Source: Diadema setosum | Lineage: Eukaryota > Echinodermata > Echinoidea > Diadematoida > Diadematidae | Length of the DNA stretch: 64,000 nt | NCBI GenBank assembly: GCA_033980235.1 | Contig: CM067066.1 | Location: 29,562,976-29,626,975, forward strand | Reading direction: 5' to 3' | Notes under the pieces: generated by a model | The model's input: the letters and a program-made list of their open reading frames with translations, nothing else | What the model was told of the DNA's origin: nothing | The model's database searches: none | Shown: positions 49,905-56,983 of the stretch, piece by piece | How positions within the stretch are numbered: position 1 is the first letter of the stretch | Layout: each line of letters begins with the position of its first letter | Translations under genes and position numbers: made by a program

Positions 49905-50274
49905 TCCATCCACACCTGACTTTCAGAATCAGATAGGTCTACATAAAAGGGCCTAGTATAGGGACCAATGTTCTACCAAGAACAATGGCAAAAATAATAA
50001 CTATTCTCATACGAGTTTCTTTTCTCTCTCCCTCTATCTTATTTTTATAGTCTGACCTGATTAGTCTTTTTTTAAATCCTTTGTTTAATTGTTTGATGTT
50101 GCTGCGCAGTTTTCAAAACGATAATACCACAAAATATCCCAAATCAACATCGCGGAAAGATCGTAGCCATCTCAGAAAGGAACTTTGGCCATTCCAACAT
50201 ATTCCGCCACAACTTACTGTAGTATACTTACTCTTGAGCGCTCGAGGCTTTGACTGTTTCCGACGGGAAGGCAT
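11200..50274 (-). CDS. ZNF423/ZNF521-like: ZNF423/ZNF521 (OAZ)-type multi-zinc-finger transcription factor, five coding exons
   Basis: Join 50274-50232, 25969-25874, 20019-19957, 17081-16860, 15491-11200 on the minus strand. All introns begin GT and end AG, all junctions are phase 1, and the total is 4716 nt (1571 aa plus TGA). Layout: NuRD motif at residues 2-10; acidic linker about 16-115 (almost all E/D at 91-114); finger 1 at 116-139; fingers 2-28 at about 173-1305; seven further fingers at 1314-1515; acidic tail 1516-1571. Family-specific stretches are clear, including FDSKVSIQVH, DSPAKLQCHLIEH and the FFF-x-AEL finger that is last in vertebrate proteins. In vertebrates these nuclear proteins bind DNA and partner with SMADs, EBF factors and NuRD in BMP signalling, neural progenitors and adipocytes. 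The job here is inferred from family. Vertebrate proteins are about 1300 aa with 30 fingers, so this one is longer. No frameshift or internal stop is seen. Confidence 0.9.
11371..11976 (-). other. Seven extra C-terminal zinc fingers (29-35)
   Basis: Residues 1314-1515. Seven C2H2 units follow the finger that ends vertebrate ZNF423/ZNF521. They begin FNCGEC, VKCSMC, FDCPKC, YTCGEC, YQCGIC, FMCPHC and NQCEIC. Fingers 31-34 are joined by short TGEKP-like linkers (HEGKKY, HNGEKPY, HSNIRPF), which is the usual form of a contiguous DNA-reading array; the preceding fingers are more widely spaced. They are in the same exon and frame as the rest, so they are not an assembly or splicing guess. Confidence 0.85.
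16860..17081 (-). CDS. ZNF423/ZNF521-like: Coding exon 4: acidic run and C2HC finger 1
   Basis: The acceptor is TTGACTCTGTAG|AT (AG at 17083-17082) and the donor is CGA-G|GTGGGT (GT at 16859-16858), both phase 1; the length is 222 nt. It encodes residues 69-141: a short linker, an E/D run of about two dozen residues, then finger 1 (YKCDMC, DHRNKDC), a C2HC finger equivalent to the first finger of ZNF423/ZNF521 (same C-x2-C spacing and a final Cys instead of His). The E/D run comes from GAG/GAT/GAC triplets and may vary in length between individuals. Joined to the last exon it gives KR-DDEMMAAEEEG. Confidence 0.88.
17779..17857. repeat. (TA)n / (GATA) microsatellite
   Basis: A TA run with GATATA interruptions in intron 3. 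Confidence 0.9.
17975..18343 (-). mobile_element. tRNA-derived SINE, about 370 bp
   Basis: Minus-strand head starting at 18343: GGCGGTGAGTTGGCTCAGTCGG holds a pol III A box and, about 40 nt on, CGGGTTCGAACCC is a perfect B box with a T-arm-like stem. The body contains GTAAAAGATCCCGC and AGAGCAGGGTGTCTAACCC, resembling the conserved central domain of broadly distributed invertebrate SINEs. It ends in an (AAC)n tail (GTT repeats at 17977-18002 on the plus strand). A short target duplication TCTTAT may flank it. It sits in intron 3, in the same orientation as the host gene. Confidence 0.8.
18600..18990. promoter_or_regulatory. Intron-3 balanced block with E2F-type site
   Basis: Unique DNA containing GCGCCAAA (18800-18807, E2F-type TTTGGCGC on the other strand) and several CpGs. 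No protein family recognised. Confidence 0.25.
19821..19882. repeat. (CA)n microsatellite
   Basis: About 60 bp of CA with a few CG/CATA interruptions, 75 bp downstream (minus sense) of the exon 3 donor. Confidence 0.9.
19957..20019 (-). CDS. ZNF423/ZNF521-like: Coding exon 3: 63-nt acidic linker exon
   Basis: The acceptor is TCTCGCTTACAG|AG (AG at 20021-20020) and the donor is ACG-G|GTAAGC (GT at 19956-19955), a strong match. The exon reads E-DISGETADDPTHESPAEMIT. Both ends are phase 1 and the length is a multiple of three, so it is a skippable small exon. Both neighbours join in the same frame and the acidic, P/S/T-containing composition continues across the junctions, which is the main support for the call. 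Confidence 0.78.
20760..21245. promoter_or_regulatory. Intron-2 GC-rich block
   Basis: Lies about 750 bp upstream (minus-strand sense) of exon 3. GC-rich and unique, with open frames on both strands but none in a usable phase with a splice pair I could identify. Candidate regulatory island. Confidence 0.25.
21651..22690. repeat. Dispersed repeat with three tandem units of about 320 bp and an ACGG tail
   Basis: Starts ACAAGAGACCCGCGGGTCTA and ends in a hairpin (CTCACTTGAGCC, GGCTCATGTGAG at 22653-22685) followed by CTAAAAA. Three units, each with GATTCCTT, GGGTGGGGCATGGTGCCC and CCTGCCAAGTTTG.TGAAAAT, begin near 21791, 22107 and 22430. A (ACGGACG)n tract at about 22600-22640 precedes the hairpin. 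I recall similar ends in other marine invertebrate DNA, but cannot verify this. Class unknown; a Helitron-like 3' hairpin is possible. In intron 2. Confidence 0.65.
23760..23975. promoter_or_regulatory. Intron-2 balanced block
   Basis: Unique, balanced-composition DNA between AT-rich stretches. No recognisable product. Possible conserved noncoding element. Confidence 0.18.
24450..24485. repeat. (TG)n microsatellite
   Basis: A TG run just outside the family B MITE. Other short TG/CA runs are at 5875-5897, 20250-20274, 26140-26163 and 29300-29338. Confidence 0.85.
24521..25085. mobile_element. Fold-back MITE, family B copy 1
   Basis: A 565-bp element beginning TTAAAGGGAAGATAAACCCC and ending GTTTACCTTCCCTTTAA. 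The arms are about 220 bp each (24521-24743 and 24868-25085), nearly identical in inverted orientation, around a unique centre of about 125 bp. Arm motifs: GCAATGTGGATTGAGTGAAA and AATCGGACAATCGATGCAAA. In intron 2. Confidence 0.8.
25874..25969 (-). CDS. ZNF423/ZNF521-like: Coding exon 2: acidic linker, 96 nt
   Basis: The acceptor is CTATCTTCAG|GA (AG at 25971-25970). The frame reads R-DVSEDDPQVPLEDAMGC followed by DAEDTTKDQISSQD and ends GAT-G. The donor is G|GTTGGTAG, a weak match (T rather than A/G at +3). It is the only nearby GT that keeps phase 1; reading on in frame meets TAG at once. Entry and exit are both phase 1, so the exon can be included or skipped without changing frame. The acidic composition matches the linker that follows the NuRD motif in ZNF521/ZNF423. 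The weakness of the donor is the main doubt. Confidence 0.72.
27310..27830. promoter_or_regulatory. Intron-1 balanced-composition block
   Basis: Non-repetitive DNA with higher GC than the flanks and several CpGs. Short open frames on both strands carry no recognisable domain. Possible conserved noncoding element. Confidence 0.2.
28060..28082. repeat. CCATGGAGCTA-type hairpin
   Basis: CCACGGAGCT...AGCTCCATGG stem. Related hairpins are at 47586-47608 (CCATGGAGCTACTAGCTCCGTG) and 52802-52825 (CCATGGAG...CTCCATGG). Confidence 0.6.
28080..28170 (+). mobile_element. Degenerate tRNA-like / SINE head
   Basis: An A-box-like TACAGTTGGTAAA is followed about 55 nt later by GGGTTTGAATCC, a diverged B box. 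It directly follows a CCACGGAGCTACAAGCTCCATGG hairpin. This looks like an old SINE head; the downstream body is not identified. Confidence 0.35.
28570..28870. promoter_or_regulatory. Intron-1 candidate conserved element with homeodomain-type sites
   Basis: A non-repetitive block of balanced composition. The segment 28750-28850 holds CTAATT, TAATTAG (28771-28777) and CATTAC in close order, typical of homeodomain binding. No coding frame fits. The enhancer role is inferred. Confidence 0.3.
29697..29835. repeat. CT/TCTA-rich low-complexity tract
   Basis: An irregular (TCTCTA)n tract followed by a T run. It creates a spurious Ser/Leu/Tyr-rich open frame. Confidence 0.85.
29860..30110. promoter_or_regulatory. 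Intron-1 GC-balanced block within a long incidental ORF
   Basis: A 332-codon plus-strand frame covers 29518-30516, but its N-terminal part is CT microsatellite (Ser/Leu/Tyr repeats) and its end is AT-rich. Only 29860-30110 looks selected: balanced composition and no repeats. No acceptor/donor pair in phase was identified, so I read it as a possible noncoding element rather than an exon. Confidence 0.25.
30437..31470. mobile_element. About 1-kb element with 17-bp inverted ends
   Basis: CAGTCAGTCCGCAGCAC (left) and GTGCTGCGGACTGACTG (right) are perfect inverted partners 1 kb apart. Inside lie a GTATGCAAGCC hairpin (about 30484-30512) and a large hairpin (30850-30952). No coding frame found. 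Confidence 0.45.
30850..30952. repeat. Inverted repeat, arms of about 35 bp
   Basis: CTCATTGGACAGCGCTTGCA (left) pairs with TGCAAGCACTGTCCAATCAG (right) around a GC-rich loop of about 30 nt. Confidence 0.6.
31602..32014. mobile_element. Possible MITE with 13-bp inverted ends
   Basis: ACCCCTTTCATGC (left) and GCATGAAAGGGGT (right) are perfect partners about 410 bp apart. The interior has no recognised content. Confidence 0.35.
33700..33960. promoter_or_regulatory. Intron-1 candidate element with CAGGTG and TAATCC
   Basis: Balanced, unique DNA containing CAGGTG (33866-33871) immediately followed by TTAATCC (33872-33878), a combination of E-box/ZEB-type and K50-homeodomain-type sites. No coding content. 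Confidence 0.25.
34141..34400. repeat. (ATT)n / (ATC)n microsatellite, about 260 bp
   Basis: A long ATT array with ATC/ATG variants. It is open in several frames as poly-I, poly-Y or poly-N, none of them genes. Confidence 0.92.
35355..35526. mobile_element. Short MITE, TTTCATGAAACTTGTTAT type
   Basis: Left ATTTCATGAAACTTGTTATG and right CCAGTTTTTATGAAACGGGACCCC are diverged inverted ends. An internal TTGTTATGAATAACAA palindrome is present. Confidence 0.45.
36255..36822. mobile_element. Fold-back MITE, family B copy 2
   Basis: TTAAAGGACAAGTTCACCTT to AAGGTGAACTTGTCCTTTAA, with the same arm core (AAAATCGGACAATCCGTTCA, GTTATGAATTTTTGAAG). Complete at both ends. In intron 1. Confidence 0.8.
37610..38040. 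promoter_or_regulatory. Intron-1 GC-rich block
   Basis: About 430 bp of GC-rich unique sequence with incidental open frames on both strands (184 and 93 codons). No protein family or usable splice phase was seen. It could be a regulatory island. Confidence 0.25.
38299..38663. mobile_element. Fold-back element with arms of about 170 bp
   Basis: Left AAAGGGGAAGGCTAGTAACT and right AGTTACTAGCCTCCCCCTTT begin two nearly identical inverted arms that meet around 38470-38490 at a short centre (GTTAGCGTCCCTGGTCAGTG). A different interior from families A and B but the same AAAGG/CCTTT ends. In intron 1. Confidence 0.75.
40690..40940. promoter_or_regulatory. Intron-1 GC-rich block with RFX X-box
   Basis: Unique, GC-balanced DNA in AT-rich intron 1. 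It holds GGTTGCCTGGCAACC (40774-40788), a near-palindromic X-box matching RFX half-sites, then a half-site GTTGGCAAC (about 40860) and AGCAAC nearby. It is a candidate enhancer. Confidence 0.4.
41410..41680. promoter_or_regulatory. Intron-1 GC-rich block
   Basis: Unique GC-rich sequence with a direct repeat GAATCCGAATCC near 41498, next to a purine-rich tract (41270-41400). No coding content recognised; candidate regulatory DNA. Confidence 0.22.
42060..44678. other. Intron 1 interior, AT-rich, no feature apart from poly(C) runs
   Basis: Unique AT-rich intron DNA with C runs at 43041-43056 and 43302-43315. No exon-like frame with usable phase-1 splice sites was noticed. Confidence 0.4.
44679..44826. 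mobile_element. Solo right arm of a family B MITE
   Basis: Only the right half is present (TTGTCCGATTTTCCTCAAAC through GGGTTTTGGTTTCCTTTAA); no inverted partner lies upstream. In intron 1. Confidence 0.65.
46201..46588. mobile_element. Fold-back MITE, family A copy 2
   Basis: TTAAAGGGGGTCATAG to CCATCCTTTTAAAG; same arm motifs as the copy at 6795. In intron 1. Confidence 0.75.
47586..47608. repeat. CCATGGAGCTA-type hairpin, second copy
   Basis: The stem CCATGGAGCTA/TAGCTCCGTG is almost contiguous, with no loop to speak of. In intron 1. Confidence 0.6.
47900..48281. mobile_element. Fold-back MITE, family A copy 3 (left end worn)
   Basis: Same arm motifs (GAGAAACCTCCTCTGAAATA, GGCTGATATATCTAAAA and inverted partners). 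The left terminus has lost its TTAAAGG end. A LINE remnant follows directly. Confidence 0.65.
48282..48740 (+). mobile_element. Degenerate 3' end of a non-LTR (jockey/CR1-like) retrotransposon
   Basis: The plus-strand translation resembles the conserved tail after the reverse transcriptase domain: TPILKYIGYRH (usual TP.LK.LHWLPV), KAVNG..LQYLVDL, then after a stop and frame changes an equivalent of AP.LWN.LP (ctttggaatctgctg) and DASKTALRTI (usual D.FK..LKT.LF). A short 3'UTR with a GCGCCTCTCTGTGG stem-like end follows to about 48740. It is broken by a stop and frameshifts and clearly inactive. It abuts the fold-back element ending at 48281 and lies in intron 1, antisense to the gene. Confidence 0.55.
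49259..49393. repeat. Perfect 135-bp palindrome (67-bp arms, 1-nt centre)
   Basis: Arms 49259-49325 and 49327-49393 are exact reverse complements, read base by base, with one unpaired A at 49326. A second palindrome and a third hairpin follow immediately. Confidence 0.9.
49391..49425. repeat. 35-bp palindrome (17-bp arms)
   Basis: AATATTAACTTGTCATT, one T, then its exact reverse complement. It overlaps the end of the 135-bp palindrome by three bases. Confidence 0.9.
49440..49479. repeat. CCAGGGAGGTGAGA hairpin
   Basis: CCAGGGAGGTGAGA pairs with TCTCACACCTCCCTG across a short AT loop. The same stem occurs at 1183-1214 and, diverged, at 4248-4280. Confidence 0.75.
49853..49901. repeat. (AC)n microsatellite
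   Basis: About 48 bp of AC repeat, 330 bp downstream of exon 1 in intron 1. Confidence 0.9.
50232..50274 (-). CDS. ZNF423/ZNF521-like: Coding exon 1: N-terminal NuRD-recruitment motif
   Basis: This exon encodes 14 codons plus one base and reads MPSRRKQSKPRALK. It matches the extreme N-terminal SRRKQxKPR motif of SALL, FOG1, BCL11A and ZNF521, which binds the RBBP4 subunit of NuRD. The donor is AAG-A|GTAAGTAT (GT at 50231-50230), a near-perfect consensus, phase 1. I chose the ATG at 50274 because its context is good (GCC before ATG) and the motif is N-terminal in all known relatives. An in-frame ATG lies 14 codons upstream at 50316 with a weaker context (-3 is C); using it would place MSKKEKIDRLLATA before the motif. 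The exon is separated from the rest of the gene by a 24.3-kb intron. Confidence 0.88.
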
Positions 50275-51650
50275 GGCTGTCGCTAGTAGTCGATCGATCT
50301 TCTCCTTCTTGCTCATTAGCAGAGGACAGACAGGTCTTGATCGGTCCGAAAGGTGCGAACAGGGCGTCAGATATCAAAAGTTCGGATCTCGTTGATCAGA
50401 CAGCGTTGTTAGGAACGTGTGAAGTCGTGGTAATGGTCTCTCAAAAACGGATGGGGAGAAATCACAACTTTAAATCAAACTGAAGGAAAAATATAGACTA
50501 TAGTAATGATTGCCGCAATTTTTCACCACCGCTTTACGCTCTTTATCATGTGATATGTTACCCTCCAAAACTTGAAAGAATCTGCAGTCTGATACTACCT
50601 GATCAGTCTGTTGGGGTGGTAAAATGCACTGACGACAGCTCAAGATGATCTCTATTCCGACGTTTGGAGAGCGATGCCAAATACAATCTTTTGGTTTGCG
50701 TGGAGGCCGGTGCGGGCTGTTAGCAGTATGTTTGCTACGTTGCTTTCCCCAGCTAATTGTTCGCGCCGACGGGCACGAGGCATGAGAATTATGACAATCT
50801 GACAACAACTTTATCGAAATCAGGTTATAGCATGCGTGCAGTTTTCGAAATCAAAAACGGAAAAATCTCGGTGATATTCGGGCGTGACCGTCGATCTGTC
50901 CCGGTGCACCCTACTAGGGACTTGTGTGGCTCTCCCAGCAGCATAACAGAGGCACCTCTGCAGAAACGCACGCCAGCGGTTGGGCGTTGATCGCAGCTCA
51001 CGGTGCGCCAGGATATGAACAGTCTCGGCTGGAGAGCGAAGCCGCAGCTGTCCTTCCCGCTTGATAAGACGGAAATAGTGAAACGCTGCAGGGTTTCGCT
51101 CGGTGGGAGTCTTGGCCATAATGCTTTCCCAAATCCCCTGGCAATTTCGAGGAGAACAACTTCTTTTTCTTCTCTCCTGTGTGAATCAAGTATTTTTTTT
51201 TTTCTTCTTTCATTTTTCCCCTTCGCTTGCGCACGGTGTCCTGCTGCGATAACGACGCATGCTCTTTGGACTAACCCATTATCACAGGCTGAGGGGTGAA
51301 ATTTTCAGTATCCGATACACGCTGGGAAAAGAGACTACTGTGTGTGCACAAATAGTCTATCTAAGAAGTTTTCGCGTGAATATGCATATCGATTAGTCCA
51401 GGATGACAAATCGTACTAATGCTTTTCATTCGAATAATTGCAAATTTTGTGAGATTTGTTCTCATTTGCAGAAGATATTACAATACCTTTTACGAAGTGG
51501 TCGAATCCGGTACTTTCCCCATGGGATCTCTGAATTCTTACCCCGTCATACAAGGCTTTCTCGCGCTCGCCGGATCATCCCCCTTGAGATTTGAGATGAT
51601 TCCGCCGTGCTACAGTGCTGAATAGTAAACGCAGTGTGATGTTCGTTGAG
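50275..51650 (-). promoter_or_regulatory. 5' flank / promoter region of the zinc-finger gene
   Basis: The stretch upstream of exon 1 is distinctly richer in G+C and CpG (about 50640-51130) than the surrounding DNA and free of obvious repeats, as expected of a promoter and 5'UTR. I cannot place the start site or exclude a further noncoding 5' exon. Short open frames here on both strands have no recognisable content. Confidence 0.45.
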
Positions 51651-52296
51651 GCAGTGGGCCTTATAAAATACACCCAAAGACTCATGTAGATATCAGCTAG
51701 TCATGGAGTTAGAAGACCATTTTATGCGCTGGTTCCAGATAGTGCAAGTTAGTGTAAGGAAGGTGGCCAGTATCTCTCATGTAATGATGTGGGCATATAT
51801 TAATATTAACTGCATTCATAATCAGTGTTGTTGTTTTGTCTGTTTTTGTTTTTTGCTGTCCTCCCTGTAGACTCTTCATATTGGTCGCTTTTTAGAGTGT
51901 ATAATTCCTCTATATCTTCATACTGATGACTTTGATTAATAAGTAAAGTGAAACAAGGAGAATGGTAAAAGTTTCTTCAGAGTAGGACGGAATATACTAA
52001 AGTTGTGGAATTGCAAATTTTTGCATAATTTTACGAAACATTGATAGTGATTGAGGAAGTAGGCCTAATCACCACACCATCCCCAGTTATGTCAGAACAA
52101 TGAAATATTACAAATATATTATTTTTGGATGACACGATAGGCAAAGCACACAACTATACTAGCCGTCCTTCTTTTATAGTCAGCATTCCCATCATCAAAT
52201 AGGGATAAACTGAGGTGTTTTTTTTTAATGAAAATTGAGGAAAATCACCTATTCGGCCTAGCTATATTTTTTTTTTCCGGTCTGTCGTTTTGTTTT

Positions 52297-52701
52297 TAAA
52301 GGGGCTGTACAGTACTGGTTAGGTGGGGGATTTGTTTTTTGTTGTTTTTTTTTTTTTGCATTCTAAGTGAGATAATGAGAAACCTCTTAGGAAATATGAA
52401 AGAGCATGTAATTTTAAGAAGGATTCAACGTTTATTTGATGAAAATTGGTTTTCAAATGGCCGAGATATCAAAAAAAGAGATAACAATAAAAGACTACAG
52501 GCCACGCCTTTTATTAGGATCTCTTTGTTTCACCTTGTTTTTGGATATCTCAGCCATTTCAAAACCGATTTTCATCAAATAAACTTTTGATACCCCTTAG
52601 AATTGCATGCTCTTTGACATCTCATAGAGTGGTTTCTGAATATCTCGCATAACGTTAAAAGCTAAGTCCTCGCCTCGACCAGAACTGTACACACCCTTTA
52701 A
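52297..52701. mobile_element. Fold-back MITE, family A copy 4
   Basis: TTTAAAGGGGCTGTACAG to CTGTACACACCCTTTAA. It is closer to the copy at 6795 than to the others (shared GGCCAC.CCTTTTATTAGGA centre). Confidence 0.75.
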
Positions 52702-52801
52702 GTTACTTCTTCTCGGTTACTTGGTATCCCCAAATAGGCCTACATCACTTTTTTTTTTCCTAATATGCCTCCTTCCTGACATTCAAGTATCCACAGCTAT
52801 A

Positions 52802-52825
52802 CCATGGAGCTACTATACTCCATGG
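52802..52825. repeat. CCATGGAG hairpin, third copy
   Basis: CCATGGAG, CTACTATA, CTCCATGG. It lies just outside the family A element ending at 52701. Confidence 0.55.
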
Positions 52826-53039
52826 CTATACCAAGGAGGCGGGAGATCCCACCCTAGCTATAAAACCAACTGTTACGCTTACTAGATTGTTCGACATGTG
52901 TTTTACTCAAGTATGATTACAGTATGTTGTCTCTTGATACACAAGTATACACGCTTGTCGTCATAAGGAGACGTGCGTGCCAACATTGCAATGCCATTAT
53001 GACTTCCAGGAATAATTAGTCAGTTTGATGTTTGATGGG

Positions 53040-55870
53040 ATATGATTGGCAGTTGCATCTTTGCGTCGAATCCAATCGGGGGAAATCTAAGGGCAATATC
53101 GTTGATGTACCATGCAAGGACTTGATGGGATCATCAATTCCATTTCGCTAGAAGCTGTATCTGGGATTTTATGCGGAGGAAAATACATGACACAAAGTGT
53201 CCCTATATATAAACTTTACTATAGTCCTCTCCAACGGTTGTTATGACGTCAGGGGGTTGAATATGTTGCATTAACGCATTAACGCATTCCCCAATGAGAA
53301 GATTATCTGAAAGGGAAATACACATCATGTATCACACTAATTCGAGATGGCTGTCATTAATAAGACAATATCAAACAAACAAAACTGTGTTTTCATGAAA
53401 ATCGGAGAATTAGGCAAATTATGGAATTTGAAGGATTCGTGTGTTTTTCGCACAGCGATGGTATCGGTTGTTACCTCTTATGCAAATTATTATGATTACC
53501 GCCTCACATTGTTCTACTGGTTTTTTATAGACAAAATAATACAGAAATATTGCGGAACAGTAAATATCAGTCACAATTTCCCATAATGTATTGCATAATG
53601 TCATTACAAGTCTTCCACTGATCTGTACGTGATTTCATATCAGCTTATTCTTCACTTAAATTTCATTTTCTTCAGTAAAATTATGTACAGAAAGACTTGC
53701 ACCCCTCTCATCACGTTCTTGCGGAGTTTAAATAAAATCAGTAGAACAACTTTCAACGAATAGGGGTTGTAGAATTTCCCCATCAAAACCATGATCGTTC
53801 TTCTATTCTCCTCTCACTTTTTTAGGGGGGGGGGAGGGAGGGTCAAACTATTGTAGAGCTGTGGAGCAGTGAAATCTGATTTTAAAAAATGGTATTTTGA
53901 CCAATATCAACGTTTTGCGAAACCTCTGAAATTCAAGATTTCATCATCGTCTTGTCTCATGTCAGATTATAACGAAACTCTTAACATTCTGCTTTTTGTA
54001 TTCGGCAACAGCGAAGTTATTGAAGTCAAGAGGATATTTTACAAAGACTTATATAGGCCAAAATTCCTTCTTCTATTCTGTTTGTCAAAATTTTTCCTTA
54101 TTCTTTCTTTGCTTCGGTTCAATTTTGTGGTCGCCATATTTCTCAGAAGTGCCATCACCAGTTCACTTGAAATTGTCCATGAACATGTCATATGTCACTA
54201 TTTTTGTATTTTATTCATTACGCGCAGATTAATCGAAAGACTTTAAGAGGAAATGAAGCTTAACCAAAGCTCTCGTCACAGAAAAATCTCGTTTTGTCGA
54301 AACTGGATCAAATCCATGTTTGTTTTGATATAATGATGGTAAATATAAAGTGAATGAAATGGTTAATCTTTTTTTACGGAAATCAGACAAACTTAAAACT
54401 CGTTGGAACTTTGTCATACATAATAACGGCTTATGAATTAGTAGCTTTATATCTTTTTAAAAGGTTTTCCCAACTGAATCATTAAAACTTGAGAAAATTT
54501 CATCTGAAGGTTCAAACTTCTTCTGTTTGATTAATCGAAATAAAAAGTCGGTTGAAAACAAAACAATGTGAGCAAGTATTATTATAATTCAATCGCAGAG
54601 GTCTAGACGCCTCATCATCCTAACATCTGTGTGTCTTGAAAACGTGTGTGAGAATAGAGCTTCTGACGGAGATTATTGTTTTATCTTGGGGGGGGGGGAT
54701 GGGGAGGGGGTCTGATTCTTCTGGTACCATTACTGTACTTTTACTGTGATTTTTATATTCTATTATCGCTCTGCGAGCGGCATGACTTACTTATCCATAT
54801 AGGTTTGTATGTGAAATTTGTGCACATTTGATTCATTCGCATAGAATGGGTTCAAGAAAAATTACCCTGAGAACGAGATAAAAGTTCGCATTAAATAAAT
54901 CTCTTTTTTTTTTCTTTACCTATGTTCCTTGTAGAGAACTGTTGTCGATGAAAAAAAGATACATTTTAAAAATGTGGCGGAATATCGCTGTCATAAAGGG
55001 AAAACAAGCAAACATCACGTAGATTACTCTGAAATTTATTATTTCATGAGAAATGCTGTCCTTATGTTTTCCAGTTGTAAGAAGCAATAGGAAACAATGT
55101 CTTCCTTGCCAGGTCGTCAACAGATAGATGGATTATAAGATACCATTGATTTCATGTGTTGGGATTAGAATCTTTATGATAATCTTGAAAGCATTGGCAC
55201 GAACTCTCTTCAGATTATGGAATTCAGAATAAGACAAATTTAAGAGTACTTCAACACTTTATGAAAATTGTTGCACTGAAAAAAAATAATCCAATATAGA
55301 TGCCTATTGATCACACAAAGAGATTTCTTAACAAAATCACAGGTTGTCCTTTATCACAAGGATTTCCTCTGAGGCCAGAGGGTGATTTTTCTGGAAGTAG
55401 CACGGAACTAACTATCTCTGTTTCGAAAGAGCTACGATCATACAATTATCCTGACAATGCGGGAGCAAGACAGTTTAACAACGAAGACGTCGCCCACAAA
55501 CATGAAAAAGATGCGAATCCTGTCACGAGCATCAGTGGAAGATAATAAACTCTCTAATATAAATAGTGGGAACATTGACAATTCATCGCAAATTTTAAAG
55601 CAAGCTCTACATTAGCAATTGCATGAAGTCTCCAATGATAATAATTCATTATCAGAGTTTCTTCAAAAAGCTGTCCTCTGGAATAAAAAAAAAAAACAAG
55701 AAAAAGATTATGATTCCTTGCCTATATTCGCAAGCTTCAGACTTTCCTCCAACCTTAGTTGGCTTATACGACAAAACCCGCTTCGCAAAACAAAATTGTG
55801 AAAATGATTTTTTTAAAAGTTGGATTAGTGTGAGTTGTACGTCGTCTTTCAACTGTTTTAGAAGGTATAT
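53040..55870. other. Intergenic, no gene recognised
   Basis: AT-rich sequence. A 125-codon plus-strand frame (53869-54246) is hydrophobic and AT-driven, with no family signature. A slightly balanced stretch at 53040-53170 might be noncoding but conserved. G runs lie at 53826-53834 and 54688-54699. Confidence 0.35.
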
Positions 55871-55874
55871 TAGT

Positions 55875-56441
55875 AAAGGAAACCAAAACCCAAAGAGCAA
55901 TGTGGATCGAGTGAATGCAGCAACATTAGTAAAACACATCAGTGAAAGTTTGAGGAAAATCGGACAATCGATATAGAAGTTATTAATTTTTAAAGTTTTG
56001 GTGTTGTAATCACTGGAGAAGGAGACTACTAGAGTTCATGACGTCATAATAATATGTGGACAACAATGCAAAGAAAATATAAAGAGAATTCCACAAAAAA
56101 AAAAAAATAAATCATGAATATTACACATTCCATCAACTTGATATTGTCATAATAATGTTAAGGGTAGTAATTATTCCCCCTGCTTTCTGAAAGCGGTTAG
56201 TCAAGTGCTCTTTCATTACGCTATATAAAAGTGAAAGCATCTTGTATTTTCTTTATATCTTCTTTACGTTGTTGTCCACACATGATGTCATGAATATCCA
56301 ATGGTTCCAACACCAAACTTTTAAAAACTCATAACTTTTGCATCGATTTTTCCTATTTTCCTCAAACCTTCACTGATGTGTTCTACTAAAGTTGCTGCTT
56401 TCACTCAACTCACATTTTTCTTTGGGTTTTGGTTTCCTTTA
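55875..56441. mobile_element. Fold-back MITE, family B copy 3
   Basis: AAAGGAAACCAAAACCC to GGGTTTTGGTTTCCTTT with the family B arms. An A-rich run interrupts the left arm near 56094-56111. Confidence 0.75.
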
Positions 56442-56739
56442 ACAATGAAGTGAAATGCCAGACGATGTTCAAGAAGTAAGCATATAGAGTGACACATTGC
56501 ACTTTAGATGTTTACATGTTTCGTAAGGAAACTTCTTTTTACTCTTTTTTTTTCTTTTTCTTCATTTTTGCGTGTTTTTGTCTTTTACTTTGTGTGAGTT
56601 ATGAGACCCTCACGGAATATACCACATTATGATATATTTTTCGTTTATACCCTGTTTTCATCAGGTGATCTATTCAGTACCATGAGTCAAAGTATCGGCA
56701 ACAACTATTCTCGGTAACCAGCTTTCTATAGCCTGCTTA

Positions 56740-56905
56740 TTAAAAAGATTCTGAAAGCGGTTAGTCAAGTGCTCTTTCATTACGCTATATAAAAGTGAAA
56801 GCATGTTGTATTTTTTTTGTATCTTCTTTATATTGTTGTCAACACATGATGTCATGAATATCCAATGGTTCCAACCGTGGCCAAACCTTTAAAAACTCAT
56901 AACTT
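56740..56905. mobile_element. Partial duplicate of family B copy 3
   Basis: Repeats 56188-56345 almost base for base (GAAAGCGGTTAGTCAAGTGC, ATGATGTCATGAATATCCAA). It ends in a T run, so this is a local partial duplication or second truncated insertion. Confidence 0.6.
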
Positions 56906-56983
56906 TTTTTTTTTTTTTTGTGGAATTCTCTTTATATTTTCTCTTTATAAGAAAAGTGGTTTCTTTCTTACCGTCTGTATATA

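Noticed and set aside
53869..54246. 125-codon plus-strand hydrophobic frame
   Set aside because: AT-driven composition with no family signature and no sign of splice sites or promoter.
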